Of a stretch of 64,000 nt of DNA, positions 32,401 to 43,150 are shown one piece after another. Position 1 is the stretch's first letter; the number at the start of each line of letters is the position of its first letter. The DNA is from Micromussa lordhowensis (Eukaryota; Cnidaria; Anthozoa; Scleractinia; Lobophylliidae), in the NCBI GenBank assembly GCA_964020085.1, contig OZ026601.1, positions 8,855,335-8,919,334 of the forward strand, in the 5' to 3' direction. The translations under genes were made by a program, and so were the position numbers. Below the pieces are notes generated by a model, which saw only the letters and a list, made by a program, of their open reading frames with translations, did not search any database and was not told where the DNA came from.

Positions 32401-32948
32401 ACAGGTTTGTCCTTATTCGATTGCTTTTTCACCATTTTCCAGACGTGTATAAAATTCGTATTTACAACGTGTATAAAAATCGTTTAGAGCGCAGGAGGTC
32501 TGCGCGAGTTATTTGTTTATCTCTAACTGTCCAAATATTTAAATGTAAGGGAAAGTAAATTAAGAGAAATGATTACCGTTATTAAACCCAATTCAAAGTT
32601 ATCACTAACGATGGATTACCTTGTGTCTGCTCTCAAAAATCGATTTCATAAAGTCGCCCAAATCTTAGGCCCGCCTCGTTAAAGTACAAAAAGGCTTGAA
32701 ACGTGTTGCTACCGTTAGGGTTAGGTTTTCTGTTTGAAAGAGTTTTTCTCCTTCAGTTATGACAAAAAACTGGCAGTGAAGCTTATTCAACTAACTAAAC
32801 TAATAGAGAAAATACACCTCGGATGACTTGTTATCCCAGTCCAGGGTGCTCAAAAAAGAAAATTTTGCTATTGCAGATTCCTTTGGCGCGAGTTTCGAAA
32901 ATGAAAAATTATATCTACTTTTTTTTAATAACATCTAGCTTTTTTTAC
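32401..32948. other. non-coding spacer
   Basis: AT-rich sequence with a T-rich stretch near 32920-32956, where the BEL2 element inserted. Confidence 0.4.
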
Positions 32949-32953
32949 CTTTT

Positions 32954-33073
32954 TTTAGGAAAACGTCAGACTGAAGGTTGAACGTGTCTTTTTATTGGGA
33001 GAGACGTACTTAATTACTTAACTTAATTACAGGATTGATGACGTAACATTTCATAGATTGTGGGTCTATGACA
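32954..33073 (-). repeat. BEL2 3' LTR
   Basis: On the minus strand it begins TGTCATAG and ends TTTTCCTAAA. It is preceded (minus strand) by a purine-rich gggagaa tract. It does not end in CA, unlike BEL1. An AATAAAAAG word inside could be the polyadenylation signal. Confidence 0.9.
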
Positions 33074-33167
33074 TTCTCCCGGGCCGGCGATGAAGTATTT
33101 GTAATTATACATTGATACTGTTTTGACAGTCAAGTCATTAAACATTAAAGATAGGAAATAAGAAAAC

Positions 33168-34355
33168 TTAATTTTGTTTAAGTTGAGACAGTTCTTTAAT
33201 CTGCTGTGCAGCCTTCCGAGCTGCGGCTCGAGTTGGTCGCGTTTTTTTGTTCTCTGTGGCTTGCTCTGTGTCCATCTTAATAGTTGGTTCTTTATGCTCT
33301 AGGTAATCAGTGGACACTTCTATCGGATATAGTTTTTCGATTGGTCTGGAAAGGAAGTTTCCGTTAGCGGTTTTCAAGGTTACAGCGCGTACGAAACCAT
33401 CCCTGCCGTGATGTAACTCTACTATCACTCCTAGTTTCCATTGGTTTCGTGGTAGGTTGTCATGTATGAGGACTACCTTTCCTTCGAGTACCGTTTCTCC
33501 TGAGAGGAGTGGTTTCCCTCGACTTGAATGCTGCTCTCTTAGGCCGGTCAAGTATTCCCGTTGCCATTGCTTCCAGAAACTCTGCAGCATTTTCTGACGG
33601 TGTTTGTCTCTCTTGGATAGATCTTCTGTGGATTCTGGTTGGGGTGAGTATTCACCGTCCTCTTCGTTATCTGATGTTTCTGGTAAGTTTATCAGTCTGT
33701 GACCACAAAGGAAGTTTGCTGGAGTAAGCGGTGGCCCGTCATTTATGTCTGTGTAAGGGTAGGTGAGAGGACGACTGTTGAGTATCGCTTCGATTTCTGT
33801 CAATGCAGTTTGCAACTCGATCACGTTTAATGAGGCGTTCCCTATGGTTTTCTTTAGTCGTCTCTTAACGAGGCCTATAAGCCTTTCGTAGAAGCCACCC
33901 CACCATGGAGCTCGCTGAGTTATGAATTTCCACATGATACCGTTGCTCGCAAGGAATCGTTGTGATTCAGTTGTTTGCAGTATCTTTGTCTTAAGGGTTG
34001 TTAGTTCTTGTGAACCTGCTATAAAAGTCTTGGCGTTATCGGATATGATACATTCAGGGATCCCCCTTCTACTTATAAATCTCTTAAAGGCTCGTATAAA
34101 GCTGCTGGTTGTTTGATCTTCTACCATTTCCAGATGTATTGCGCGTATTGTTGCACACGTGAATAAGCAAATGTAGACTTTGGCAACCTCTTTCTTGTTG
34201 TTACGTACATACAGTGGGCCAGCATAATCAACTCCTGTAACTTGAAATGGGTGATTTGCTTTGACCCTAAGTTCTGGCAAGGGAGGACAGTTGACTGAGC
34301 GAAAACGCATCTTTTGAGCTCGTTTCTGACAAGTTGTCTTCCTTTTGGAATCCAA
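33168..34355 (-). pseudogene. pol: BEL2 integrase catalytic core and C-terminal domain (second frame)
   Basis: This frame continues pol after a break near 34307. It shows the integrase catalytic aspartates (GVDYAGPLY and IISDNAKTF) and the Glu in WWGGFYERLI, followed by DUF5641 (FWKQWQREYL) and a basic tail. The frame overlaps the end of the upstream pol frame. Compared with the older BEL copy at 49858-50493, about nine codons that contain the second half of the HHCC zinc finger (the CxxC part) are missing at the junction, and the frame is lost there. As it stands, a full gag-pol cannot be made. Confidence 0.85.
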
Positions 34356-37300
34356 TACGTTTGTCTTAATTGGGTTAAGGTTTCGCGCACACCTCCGTGT
34401 AACACTTTCTGATGCATGTATCTAACGATAAGCGTTGCTAGATAGTGTTCTTTTGGAATCAGGATTGGGAATTTGGCTTCGTACGGGAGATCTGTGTACT
34501 GAAGTCTTCCTTTACATCTCAGTACATCGTGGTGATCGAGGTAAAGGCCGAGTTGAGAGACTAGAGGGAAATTGACCTTTTGTCTTTGTTTCAGACCTAT
34601 GATGATGGTTTTGAAATGCGCTTTCTGTACGGCTTTTACAATAGTGTTGCGTGCGTCTATTATGTCGGTTGCGTTGATGATTACCCCTTGCTTTAGTCCC
34701 TGTTTTAGATTTCTCACAAATTGGAGTACGAGGGCTGTTACTCTAAGGAGTCTTGTCAGTGTACTGTATCTAGTGATGTCAATGACGTTTAAGGTGCTGG
34801 CGGTGCTGTCCTTGTTCGATATTTGAGTGACTTGCGTTGCGTAGTCTGTAGTTTCTGTTATCTCGATGTCTTCAGATTTTATGGAAGGCCATTCGTTGGG
34901 TGCTTGTACGAGCCATGGAGGTCCTTGATACCATTCTCTTTGTTTGTTCATGAAGCTCTTGCCGTTTAATCCTCGTGTTATGAGGTCTGCTGGATTCGAT
35001 GCGGATGGGCAGTATTTCCATGACGAGTGTATTGCCGAGGTGAACTCCTTAATGAGTTGTACTCGGTGTCGTATAAAGCCTTCTCTTAAAGGTTTCGAGC
35101 GAGATATCCACGCAAGTGCAATTTGTGAGTCGCTCCATAGCACTGTCCGTGATGGTTGTAGTTTGTGCAGTACGGTTTTACACAAGTAGTTTGACAGTTT
35201 CGCTTCGAGGAGTGCTCCGAGTAGTTCAAGTCGGGGAAGTGTTTGTTCTTTGATGGGAGCTACCCTGCTTTTTGACATAAGGAATGCGCATTTTGTACCG
35301 TTGGATGTCTCGCATCTTATGTAGGCTACTGCTCCGTATGCGAGCTGGCTGCTGTCACAGAATATGTGTAGTTGGATGTTGTCAATAGATTCTTGAATGT
35401 ATTGTCTCGGGATAGCAAGTTGGATCATGTGTTGTAGCTCGTTAAGCCATTTGCACCATTTTTCTTTAAGACTATCTTCGATGTTTTCGTCCCAGTTTGT
35501 GTTTCCTTTCCATGCCTCCTGCATCATTATCTTGGCTTTGACATTGACTGGTTCTATGAATCCTAGCGGGTCAAATAATTTGGATGATAGACTGAGCGCT
35601 GCTCGTTTTGTGAGTTTTGTTGTGTTAGTGTTGCGAATCTCTTCACATAGCTTTGTGAGTGGTAATGTGAGCGTATCTGTTTTGGTATTCCACGTCAGCC
35701 CTAAGACTTTGACAGTAGACTCTGCATACACGTCGTCGGATCGTGCTTGGTCGTTCAGCGACGTGCAGTTGCTGGACCATTGCCTTAGGTTCATGCTAGC
35801 TTTGTTGAACATGTCTCTTGACGATGTGTAGTATTGAAATGCTTCCGCTTCTGTGTTTGTTCCGCTCACGACATTGTCCATATATATGGATTGTTGGAGA
35901 TCAGTAGCTATAGCGTTTGCTTCTTTATTTAAGTGGTATTGTACTGTTGCGTTCAACAAGAACGGTGAGGGTGCTGCTCCGAATAGTACGCGACAGAATC
36001 GGTAAGTGATTATGTTGTCTGGACTGTTTGCAGGCTTGTTAACGTCTCTGAGCCAGAGAAATCTGGTGGCATCACGGTCTTCCTTGTTTAGTTCAATTTG
36101 TAGAAAGGCTTTCTCGATATCTGCTGTGAATGCCACTTTGTGTAGTCTGAACTTAGCTAGCATGCCTTCAAGATTCTGCATTAGGTTTGGTCCGGTGTAA
36201 AGGCAATCGTTAAGGCTCGGAGCTTGATGTGAAAGCCGTGCTGATGCGTCATAGACGATTCTCATGGCCGTTGTTGAGCTCTCCTTAAAAACTGGGAAGT
36301 GTGGTATATAGTGTAATACACCTTCGTGTGTTGTTGGCTCCTCGATTTCTTCTATGAATCCCCGTTTTAGTTGGTTCAGCAGGTGTTTGTCGTATTTGTA
36401 TATGAGCTGTGGGTCTTTCTTTGTGAGAGTATGCTGTAGGCTGTTCAGTCGCTTTTTGGCAAGGCTGAGGTTAGAGGGGATGCTTTGCTTATTGTCTTTC
36501 CATGGGAGTCGCACGTTGTACCTCTTTGTGTCGGTGTTAAAGGTTATTGTTTCTTGAAATCGCCTTTGAACGTCTGAGTCGTTACCGTCATTTTCTTCAG
36601 AAATGTTACTTATTTCCCAGAACTTCCTTAGTGTGTCGTTTAGGTCTTCTTGTTGTATGAGCGTTGTGTCTCTGCTTTGCTGACATATTGTGTTCAACGT
36701 TTTATAGTGTGTTGTAGTTGGAGTTGGTCCTGATAGGAGCCACCCGAATTTGCTTCGTATTGCCATCCATCTCTCGTCCTTGGATTTTTTCGTTTCTCCG
36801 GTTATAATCTGGACGTAGTTGTCGTTTCCTATCAGGATGTCTACCGGTTGTTCGTCAGTTTCTCTGACTGGGTCGGCTATCTTGAGGTTTCTGAATTCGG
36901 TTGGAAGGTTTGTTGCCTGTGTGTTGTTTGAGAGTGGAGGGCAGATGGTAGGTGTGACAAGAGCTGTTATCGTGAGTTTTTCGTTCTCCGCTTTTAAGGA
37001 GAGTGAGACGACGTCGTATGCTTTAGTGGTACTTTCCGTAGTACCGAATGTGTTTATGTCGAGTGTTTCTCTCTTTATGGGTTCGAGTTTTAGTTTTCTC
37101 TTCAGCTGTTGTGTGACGAATGTTTTCTGTGATCCGGTGTCAACGAGTATGCGAGCTTGACAGGTGTTCATGTGCCCGTATGCGACGACCATGGCAGTTT
37201 GTAATGATACGTTTCTATTTGTCGTTGTGGAGAGTGTTTTTATATCTTTTGAGTTTTCCTGCTTGTCTGGTTTTTGTTTCGGTTCGTGAGTTTGATCGCG

Positions 37301-38542
37301 ATTTGGTTCGCAGATGGACGTATGATGTTTGAGACCGCAGTTGAGGCAACGGCCTTTGGATCGGCACTGCTGCTTAGTGTGTCCTGAGCGTAGACAGTTG
37401 AAACATCTCCTTTTTTGGATTAATATGGACCTTCTTTGTTCTGCCGATTTTACAGTCTGGCATTTGTCGGCGCGGTGTTTGTCGTCGCAATAGATGCACG
37501 CTGAGGTTTCGTTCTTCTCTGAGATACGTGGGTATATATATTTACCCTTTTGTGATGCTTTGTGTTGCTGTGATTTTGTGAATAGTGCGCTGGCTGTCGG
37601 TATGAAGATGTCGTCGAGTGTCGCGCCTGACGGCTCGGTTTCCTGAGTTGTTTGGCTGCTTTCGATTATTTCTATTTCTTTGCGCAGTGTTTCTCGTAAA
37701 TCGTTTAGTGAGCTGCATGCATTAGGGTTCGCTCTGAATATTGTGCGTCTCAGTTCGACTGGTAGTTTTTTCAGTAGTGTGGGGATTAAGAGACTACCGT
37801 ATGAGTCTGTCTGGACATCTAGTGTTTCTAGGGCGCGAATGTTAGTTTCGCAGCTGTCATAGAATCGTCTCAGGTTGTGTGTGTCCGTTGGGCTGTCAAT
37901 TTTTGAAAGGGATTCCATGTGAGCGTTAATAAGCGTTTGCTTTCTACCGAAGCGTTCTTTTAACAGTTCGATTGCTTTTCCGTAGTTCTGTGACGTAATT
38001 GGCAGTCCGGCAATGGCGCGCGCGGCTTCGTTTGCCAACATTCCCTTTAAATAGTTCATTTTATCTATGTCGCTTAGGCTGTCGTTTTCATGTACGGCAT
38101 TTCTGAAGCTGTCCCAGAATGTCAGCCACTCTAACGGGTTGCCGTCGAAAGGCTGGATTTGCAGTTTAGGGAGATTGACGTGAATGTTTTTTTTTGTTTG
38201 CTCGGGGTTAATATAATGGAACGGACTCACCGTTGGTTGATTTTTAGCGAGAAATTTCCTCATTTTGAGTATTCCGAAATGGATTGTGTCTTGAAATGAA
38301 AGTGTTTGGTCCGTTTCCTCCATAATATCTTCTTCTTTTTCCAATGCGGTGACGATCTTGTTGTCTAGGATGGATATCTCTTCCATGCGTCTGGCGAGTC
38401 TTTCTATGATTGCTTCTAGCTCTGTTAGGTTCGGCGATTCCGTGTCTTCCATTATGCGGTCCGCGCGTTTGATGGCTTGAATGCAGTGTCCTTTGTAGGC
38501 TCCTCTCACTGCTTTGTGGTGTGTTATTTCTGTTTTTGACAT
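34121..38542 (-). CDS. gag-pol: BEL2 Gag-Pro-RT-RNase H polyprotein (ends early in integrase)
   Basis: The 1473-residue frame starts at an ATG only about 26 bases after the 5' LTR. Order: coiled-coil N-terminus; DUF1759 (LQIQPFDGNPLEWLTFW); zinc knuckles (CIYCDDKHRADKC, CFNCLRSGHTKQQC, CLNCGLKHHTSIC); protease DTGSQKTFV; RT (MRIVYDAS, ADIEKAFLQIEL, IYMDNVVSG); RNase H (IFCDSS, PRLELLGALL, SDSQIALAWI); and the start of integrase (YWIPKGRQL). The RT box is YMDN instead of YxDD, and the old BEL copy shares this, so it is probably a lineage feature. After about 34307 the frame runs into unrelated residues to the stop at 34121 because of the deletion described for the integrase part. Confidence 0.9.
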   Translation of the reverse strand: MSKTEITHHKAVRGAYKGHCIQAIKRADRIMEDTESPNLTELEAIIERLARRMEEISILDNKIVTALEKEEDIMEETDQTLSFQDTIHFGILKMRKFLAKNQPTVSPFHYINPEQTKKNIHVNLPKLQIQPFDGNPLEWLTFWDSFRNAVHENDSLSDIDKMNYLKGMLANEAARAIAGLPITSQNYGKAIELLKERFGRKQTLINAHMESLSKIDSPTDTHNLRRFYDSCETNIRALETLDVQTDSYGSLLIPTLLKKLPVELRRTIFRANPNACSSLNDLRETLRKEIEIIESSQTTQETEPSGATLDDIFIPTASALFTKSQQHKASQKGKYIYPRISEKNETSACIYCDDKHRADKCQTVKSAEQRRSILIQKRRCFNCLRSGHTKQQCRSKGRCLNCGLKHHTSICEPNRDQTHEPKQKPDKQENSKDIKTLSTTTNRNVSLQTAMVVAYGHMNTCQARILVDTGSQKTFVTQQLKRKLKLEPIKRETLDINTFGTTESTTKAYDVVSLSLKAENEKLTITALVTPTICPPLSNNTQATNLPTEFRNLKIADPVRETDEQPVDILIGNDNYVQIITGETKKSKDERWMAIRSKFGWLLSGPTPTTTHYKTLNTICQQSRDTTLIQQEDLNDTLRKFWEISNISEENDGNDSDVQRRFQETITFNTDTKRYNVRLPWKDNKQSIPSNLSLAKKRLNSLQHTLTKKDPQLIYKYDKHLLNQLKRGFIEEIEEPTTHEGVLHYIPHFPVFKESSTTAMRIVYDASARLSHQAPSLNDCLYTGPNLMQNLEGMLAKFRLHKVAFTADIEKAFLQIELNKEDRDATRFLWLRDVNKPANSPDNIITYRFCRVLFGAAPSPFLLNATVQYHLNKEANAIATDLQQSIYMDNVVSGTNTEAEAFQYYTSSRDMFNKASMNLRQWSSNCTSLNDQARSDDVYAESTVKVLGLTWNTKTDTLTLPLTKLCEEIRNTNTTKLTKRAALSLSSKLFDPLGFIEPVNVKAKIMMQEAWKGNTNWDENIEDSLKEKWCKWLNELQHMIQLAIPRQYIQESIDNIQLHIFCDSSQLAYGAVAYIRCETSNGTKCAFLMSKSRVAPIKEQTLPRLELLGALLEAKLSNYLCKTVLHKLQPSRTVLWSDSQIALAWISRSKPLREGFIRHRVQLIKEFTSAIHSSWKYCPSASNPADLITRGLNGKSFMNKQREWYQGPPWLVQAPNEWPSIKSEDIEITETTDYATQVTQISNKDSTASTLNVIDITRYSTLTRLLRVTALVLQFVRNLKQGLKQGVIINATDIIDARNTIVKAVQKAHFKTIIIGLKQRQKVNFPLVSQLGLYLDHHDVLRCKGRLQYTDLPYEAKFPILIPKEHYLATLIVRYMHQKVLHGGVRETLTQLRQTYWIPKGRQLVRNELKRCVFAQSTVLPCQNLGSKQITHFKLQELIMLAHCMYVTTRKRLPKSTFAYSRVQQYAQYIWKW

Positions 38543-38549
38543 CGTATAG

Positions 38550-38567
38550 CCGGGTGTCTCGGCACCA
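38550..38567 (-). promoter_or_regulatory. BEL2 primer-binding site
   Basis: Read on the minus strand, TGGTGCCGAGACACCCGG begins one base after the 5' LTR. TGG matches a tRNA CCA end; the donor tRNA was not identified. Only seven bases separate it from the gag ATG. Confidence 0.6.
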
Positions 38568-38568
38568 G

Positions 38569-38688
38569 TTTAGGAAAACGTCAGACTGAAGGTTGAACGT
38601 GTCTTTTTATTGGGAGAGACGTACTTAATTACTTAACTTAATTACAGGATTGATGACGTAACATTTCATAGATTGTGGGTCTATGACA
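38569..38688 (-). repeat. BEL2 5' LTR
   Basis: It is base-identical by eye to 32954-33073 and is followed by the second ctttt target copy at 38689-38693. Confidence 0.9.
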
Positions 38689-38693
38689 CTTTT

Positions 38694-40146
38694 GTCGGAC
38701 TCAGTATTATTTTTATCAATTCATTCCGCCTGGTATATCTGCGTCTCTCACAAAGTGGGCACAATCAAACAAGAAAAATAAACAAGAACAGAGAATCGAG
38801 ATAGAGTGTGCTTGTCGTTTTCTCATCTAAATCCAGCTGTACACAATTATAGGTCCTACCAAAGACTAGTTCCTGTCATTTTCTATTTTCCTTAGTGCAA
38901 ATTAGAATATTTCTATACCAACCTTTCTATTCCTGTTTTGGAGCATTTAAGTTAACACCACCTTGCTGATATCTAATAAAGGTCACATTGCTGCCTGCAA
39001 GTTAACAGCATCGAAAGATACTTCAAGTGGGTTGGCATGGTTACCGTCACTGTTGCGAGCTCTTTACCTGGAGGTTTTTTGTGCACCATCTCTTTGAGCT
39101 TCATTTTGTAGATCTATCTGTAAACCTATCCAGAGAGTCAAATAGTTATTCGGAATGCTCGTTTGTGACATCGTGTTTACACTGGTACACTGATACACTC
39201 TTCGTGATCTCTTTGGTTTCCTACTCTTGAGCATAAAGAGAAGTTTGGATAGTCCAGTCCCTGAAACTTCTCTCCCCCGCCCTATGTAGTGGTCGAACCC
39301 AACCAAAGAAGAGAGAACGCAGGAAAGCTTGCGTGCGTATGCTCAGAATGCCGTCATTTTTCTCGTTATTTGGACCAAATTTCAAGCGTTCAAATCGCTC
39401 GCTGAAATGACGAATACCTCACGTGTGAATGAATGTTAATGTATTTGCGTAAAGTTACACGTGTGGTTAGGGTTGAATGCTTAAGATAGTCACGGACTTT
39501 TCTGGTGTCCCTGGCTTTAGTACATGTTCAGTATTATTAATTGGATTTGGACACAATTTGCGACAAAGTTCCTTACATTTAAGTCTAGTGTATGGTCGAG
39601 TAGTTGAAAATGTTAAATTGATCATTTGAACGAGCAATTTAAACTCCAGATTCTCCCAAAACACACTTCCAAGAAACTTGTCCAACTCTGATAAGAAGCA
39701 TGCGATCACTCATGCTCAGTCAAAGCAACGTTTTTAGTTTAGATTTCACTTCCATTACTAAAATTACGAGACTCTCTCACCGGTGTGATTTTCCAAAAAA
39801 GTTCTCCGAAACAAATTATAATAAAAATTAAAAAAACAAACTAACAACCAAGGGAAAAAATTAAAAGCTAAACAATGCAAGATAACAAAGTCAGGCTTCA
39901 CTTCCAGTAAGATGTATCCGGCTCCGATGAGCCATTCAGAAACATGTTTTGCCTAAATGTTCTCTCAAGGCGTTGTACAAAATAATATTAGTAACGTCTA
40001 TATTTTGCTGCATCATAAATATCGTCAGTTTTTTGGAAATGGGAAGCAAAAATTCATATTGGTGGATATCGACTGAGTTCATATTGAGTCACTCAAGGTC
40101 TTTAGAAGCTTGTGAATGCATGCCTTTGAACAAAGTAGCTACGTAC
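38694..40146. other. intergenic or intronic
   Basis: No convincing exon was recognised. Small frames on the minus strand (39064-39306, 39467-39709) lack domains. The region lies downstream of the Death-domain exon on the minus strand and may be intron. Confidence 0.35.
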
Positions 40147-40413
40147 CAAGCAGTTTTTGTGCAGTCGCTTTCTTCTCTAACGCCACGAGAGCGTCTTCAA
40201 GACTTCCTACGGTGGCAGCACTCCCTTGCTTTTCCTTCCAAATATAGAGTATTTCCCTGGCCTTCTCACGGCAAAGCTTAAAATCAGCATCCACGTTGCG
40301 AAGAGTTGCAGCTGAAAGGTTCAGCTTAATTCCCAGATCATACCAGCATGTTCCCACATCGTCACATGTGTGCAGCACAAGTATGTCACTGACAATTGCT
40401 TCTCTAGCGCAAT
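40147..40413 (-). CDS. Death-domain exon of a host gene
   Basis: On the minus strand a 267-base open exon encodes a Death-superfamily domain. The sequence includes WYDLGIKLNLSAATL, CREKAREILYIWKEK, and a final helix ending AQKLLG. The 5' border is ctcgtag/ATTGCG and the 3' border is GCTTG/gtacgt, a near-ideal donor. The exon begins and ends in phase 1, so it is symmetric and suited to exon shuffling. Such domains assemble signalling complexes for apoptosis or immunity. Flanking exons were not found, so the full gene is unknown; it could also be a stranded gene fragment. Confidence 0.75.
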
Positions 40414-42209
40414 CTACGAGTAACGTTACACACATTAGAACAACAAATCTCGGTTTTCTTTTAGCATTCAGTTGATTCGGACGCTCGCAGTAAGAAGTCG
40501 TGGAAAAGTCGGCAATTCATTTCATTTCAAAATTCTTGGTATAGTTTGATAGCCAGATCTGTACGCTTTAACTTGATTTGGAGATCAGGTATCTACAAAT
40601 TAAACCGGACGCGCTAAATCGCTTAGACGCGAGACACCTCTAAAGGTATGCAGTAACCTTAATTTATTTAATCGATTGAAATAATACTAATATCAGGGGA
40701 ATCGAAAACTACTCAGTGCGAATCAGTTGGGTGAACCAGGGGCGTGTTTACACACGACCGGAAATGCGAAGAACGAGGGGAAAAGGAGGACTATAAAGTA
40801 AATTCCGATTTTACTGAAAGAAGAAAAATACTGACACTCGGTTTAGACACTTAAATACAGAAAATACATAATGTAGAATGCGTATAGGTAGTATCAATAT
40901 GCTTCGCTAGGTGTCATCGCATATCAAGCCTCTTCGGTTACAAATCATGCTAGTTGATGGAATGCTGGTTTAGCACTATAAAGACTATTAGTGGAGTCTA
41001 TCCACTCGAACTAATCCAGTGTAAACGCGACATTCTCTTTGTCTCTATAACAGATGGGAATGGATCATGTGATGGACAGAGTGTGACATGTTTAACGGCC
41101 TTTATGTGCCTAGCTTACATCTCTCCTTTGAATACCGGCCTATACCACAGGGCCTTTATCGCGGATAGGCCAGTATTGCCAGTATAAGTTAATTTCGTCT
41201 GCAGTTTCGTCTTCAGGAGATTCATCCTTACTTCAGAACTTGGCAATGTTGAAATTAGACTATGCATCTTAAATTCCATTCCCTCATGTTGGGTGTTTTC
41301 ATCGGTAGGAGAAGGAGATAGGTGTGCACCAGATAGCATGTCAGTGATGCATAATCTGGTGCCTGGAAAGTAGTGTAACTTTAGACTGCATCGCAGTAGC
41401 CTCAAACGCATAAGCTGGATTCTGACCTTCATTTCTTTTTTGTGAAGAACTTCCCGACATCTTTATTATTTCCTTGCCTTTCTTCCTTAGTTCCTACTCT
41501 AAAATTAAAAAAAAAAAACAAACACAAAACCCCTGTTATGCTGCCTTTAGTAACCAACTATAAACTCAGTTTTAAGCAAATTAGCTCAGCTATAGTAATT
41601 TTAAGTTATGCGAATCTATTCTTACTTTTACAAGAAAATAAAGGATTAAACTCTAAAGTGAATTTTTATCGTTTATAGCAGTATTAGCTGACTTTTTTAA
41701 TTTTGTTGTATTTTATTGTAATTTCTATTGCTTTTAGTTGTATTTTTTTGCATGCATTTCAATGTATTTTTTTCAATTCATCAATTTTTGAATGCATTTC
41801 TATATATTTTTTTCGATTCACTTGAGATCATTGGAAATTTGTACATCTTGGGCCGTTTTAGTTAAAGACCAACTAGGCTCATACTGGCTTATACTGGCTA
41901 ACAAAGATGAAAACAAGCAATGATTAATGTGGTTAATTTAAAACCATTTCCATCCTTTGCAACCACTATTGGGGTCTGATAAAGTCTCCAGTGTTCCATA
42001 TATGCGTTGACTTTTCCAACACATTCCCCTTATCCCGATATGTGTACCGTCGTTCACATATGCTACAATGATTTAAGATTTTAAATTTTGGAATTTTTAA
42101 CCCTACAAAGCTATTCTTTTGGCACTTTTAAGACTTACAAAACTTAAACCTCTACGAAAATTCGATGTTACGTTTCGGAAATAAAGTTCTTTGAAAGTTA
42201 TAATGAGCC
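40414..42209. other. intergenic or intronic
   Basis: No exon is recognised with confidence. A 105-residue minus frame at 41115-41432 has no known domain. T-rich and tgcatttc-type repeats lie at 41690-41830. Confidence 0.35.
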
Positions 42210-43150
42210 ATGATATAGTTTATCATTTTGGTAGATTAAATTAATACACATTAAGCTTGGCGACTCAAACGTTCCATGTTTGACAAAATTTATTTCAAAA
42301 TTTACTTTCTCTTCATGAGTGCAATCGAACGCAATTGATCTTTCTTCACCATATGTAAGCAAACGTTTTGGTCCCTTTTTGACTAGTGAGCCACCTTAAC
42401 TGGAGAGAACGTCTCAAACCTTGGTCCACAATTGTCACAAATTCGTGTACATTTGATATCTTGATATGTAGTCTTGGTTATGATCAGAAACCGATTTATT
42501 TAACGCTGTCAATACTTGAAAAGCTAACGATGAAACAATGTGACTTATCATTTTAGCCGATAATCTGATTTACCTGTACTGCTACAACAGATGCCTCTAC
42601 ATGCATGACAACAAACTATCGACTGCCCGCAAATATATTTACGGGTCAACACGATTTCCGTTTGTCACTGTCTGCTTCGCCTTAAAGCAAAATCAGTACA
42701 CGTTTGTCTTAAGGACACGATATTCCATTAAAACGAACAAAAACCTCATATATAACAAATGAAATGACATTCTTTTCATGTATAGTCTCGGTCATAATCA
42801 GAACAATGTGGTTTATGATTTTAGTCAATAAACTGAATACACATAACGTTTGGCTACGAAACTGTTCCATTTCACTGACATTTAATAACTTTTAGTGAAT
42901 GCATGGTGCCATTCTGATAAAGTACATTAAACAAGCGACCTTTCAAGAATTCACAGGCTAAACGAAAAACTCACCAAAAACCAAATTGAATCTTCGGTTT
43001 ATCATTAAGATATTCAGAAGAGTGGCATAGAGGACGTTATGAAATAAACACCACCGCTGGCTATAGCAACTTCCGCGTCCAAAGGCACGCGTATTCCACA
43101 TGAAAGATCCGTCGAGTTTACCTCGACAGAAATTCAGTGCGAACAGCCGA
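42210..43150. repeat. diverged repeat array, units A and B
   Basis: Related blocks occur at about 42210-42640 and 42790-43150, with a third at about 44560-45079. Shared words include cttatcattttgg, attaactgaat or aaactgaatacac, ggct(a/c).aaa.(g/c)tt, gaattcacaggct, ataaacaccgcca or ataaacaccaccg, and gagtttacctcgac. The CR1/L2-like LINE interrupts the array between units B and C. Confidence 0.6.

Larger units (their letters stand above)
32949..38693 (-). mobile_element. young BEL/Pao LTR retrotransposon (BEL2)
   Basis: Two 120-bp LTRs (32954-33073 and 38569-38688) look identical base for base. The 5-bp target-site duplication ctttt flanks them at 32949-32953 and 38689-38693. The gag-pol frame lies on the minus strand. 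Identical LTRs mean a recent insertion or a recent gene-conversion event. Confidence 0.93.

Noticed and set aside
34572..37862. Several plus-strand frames of 60-144 residues inside BEL2
   Set aside because: Antisense of the long gag-pol frame.
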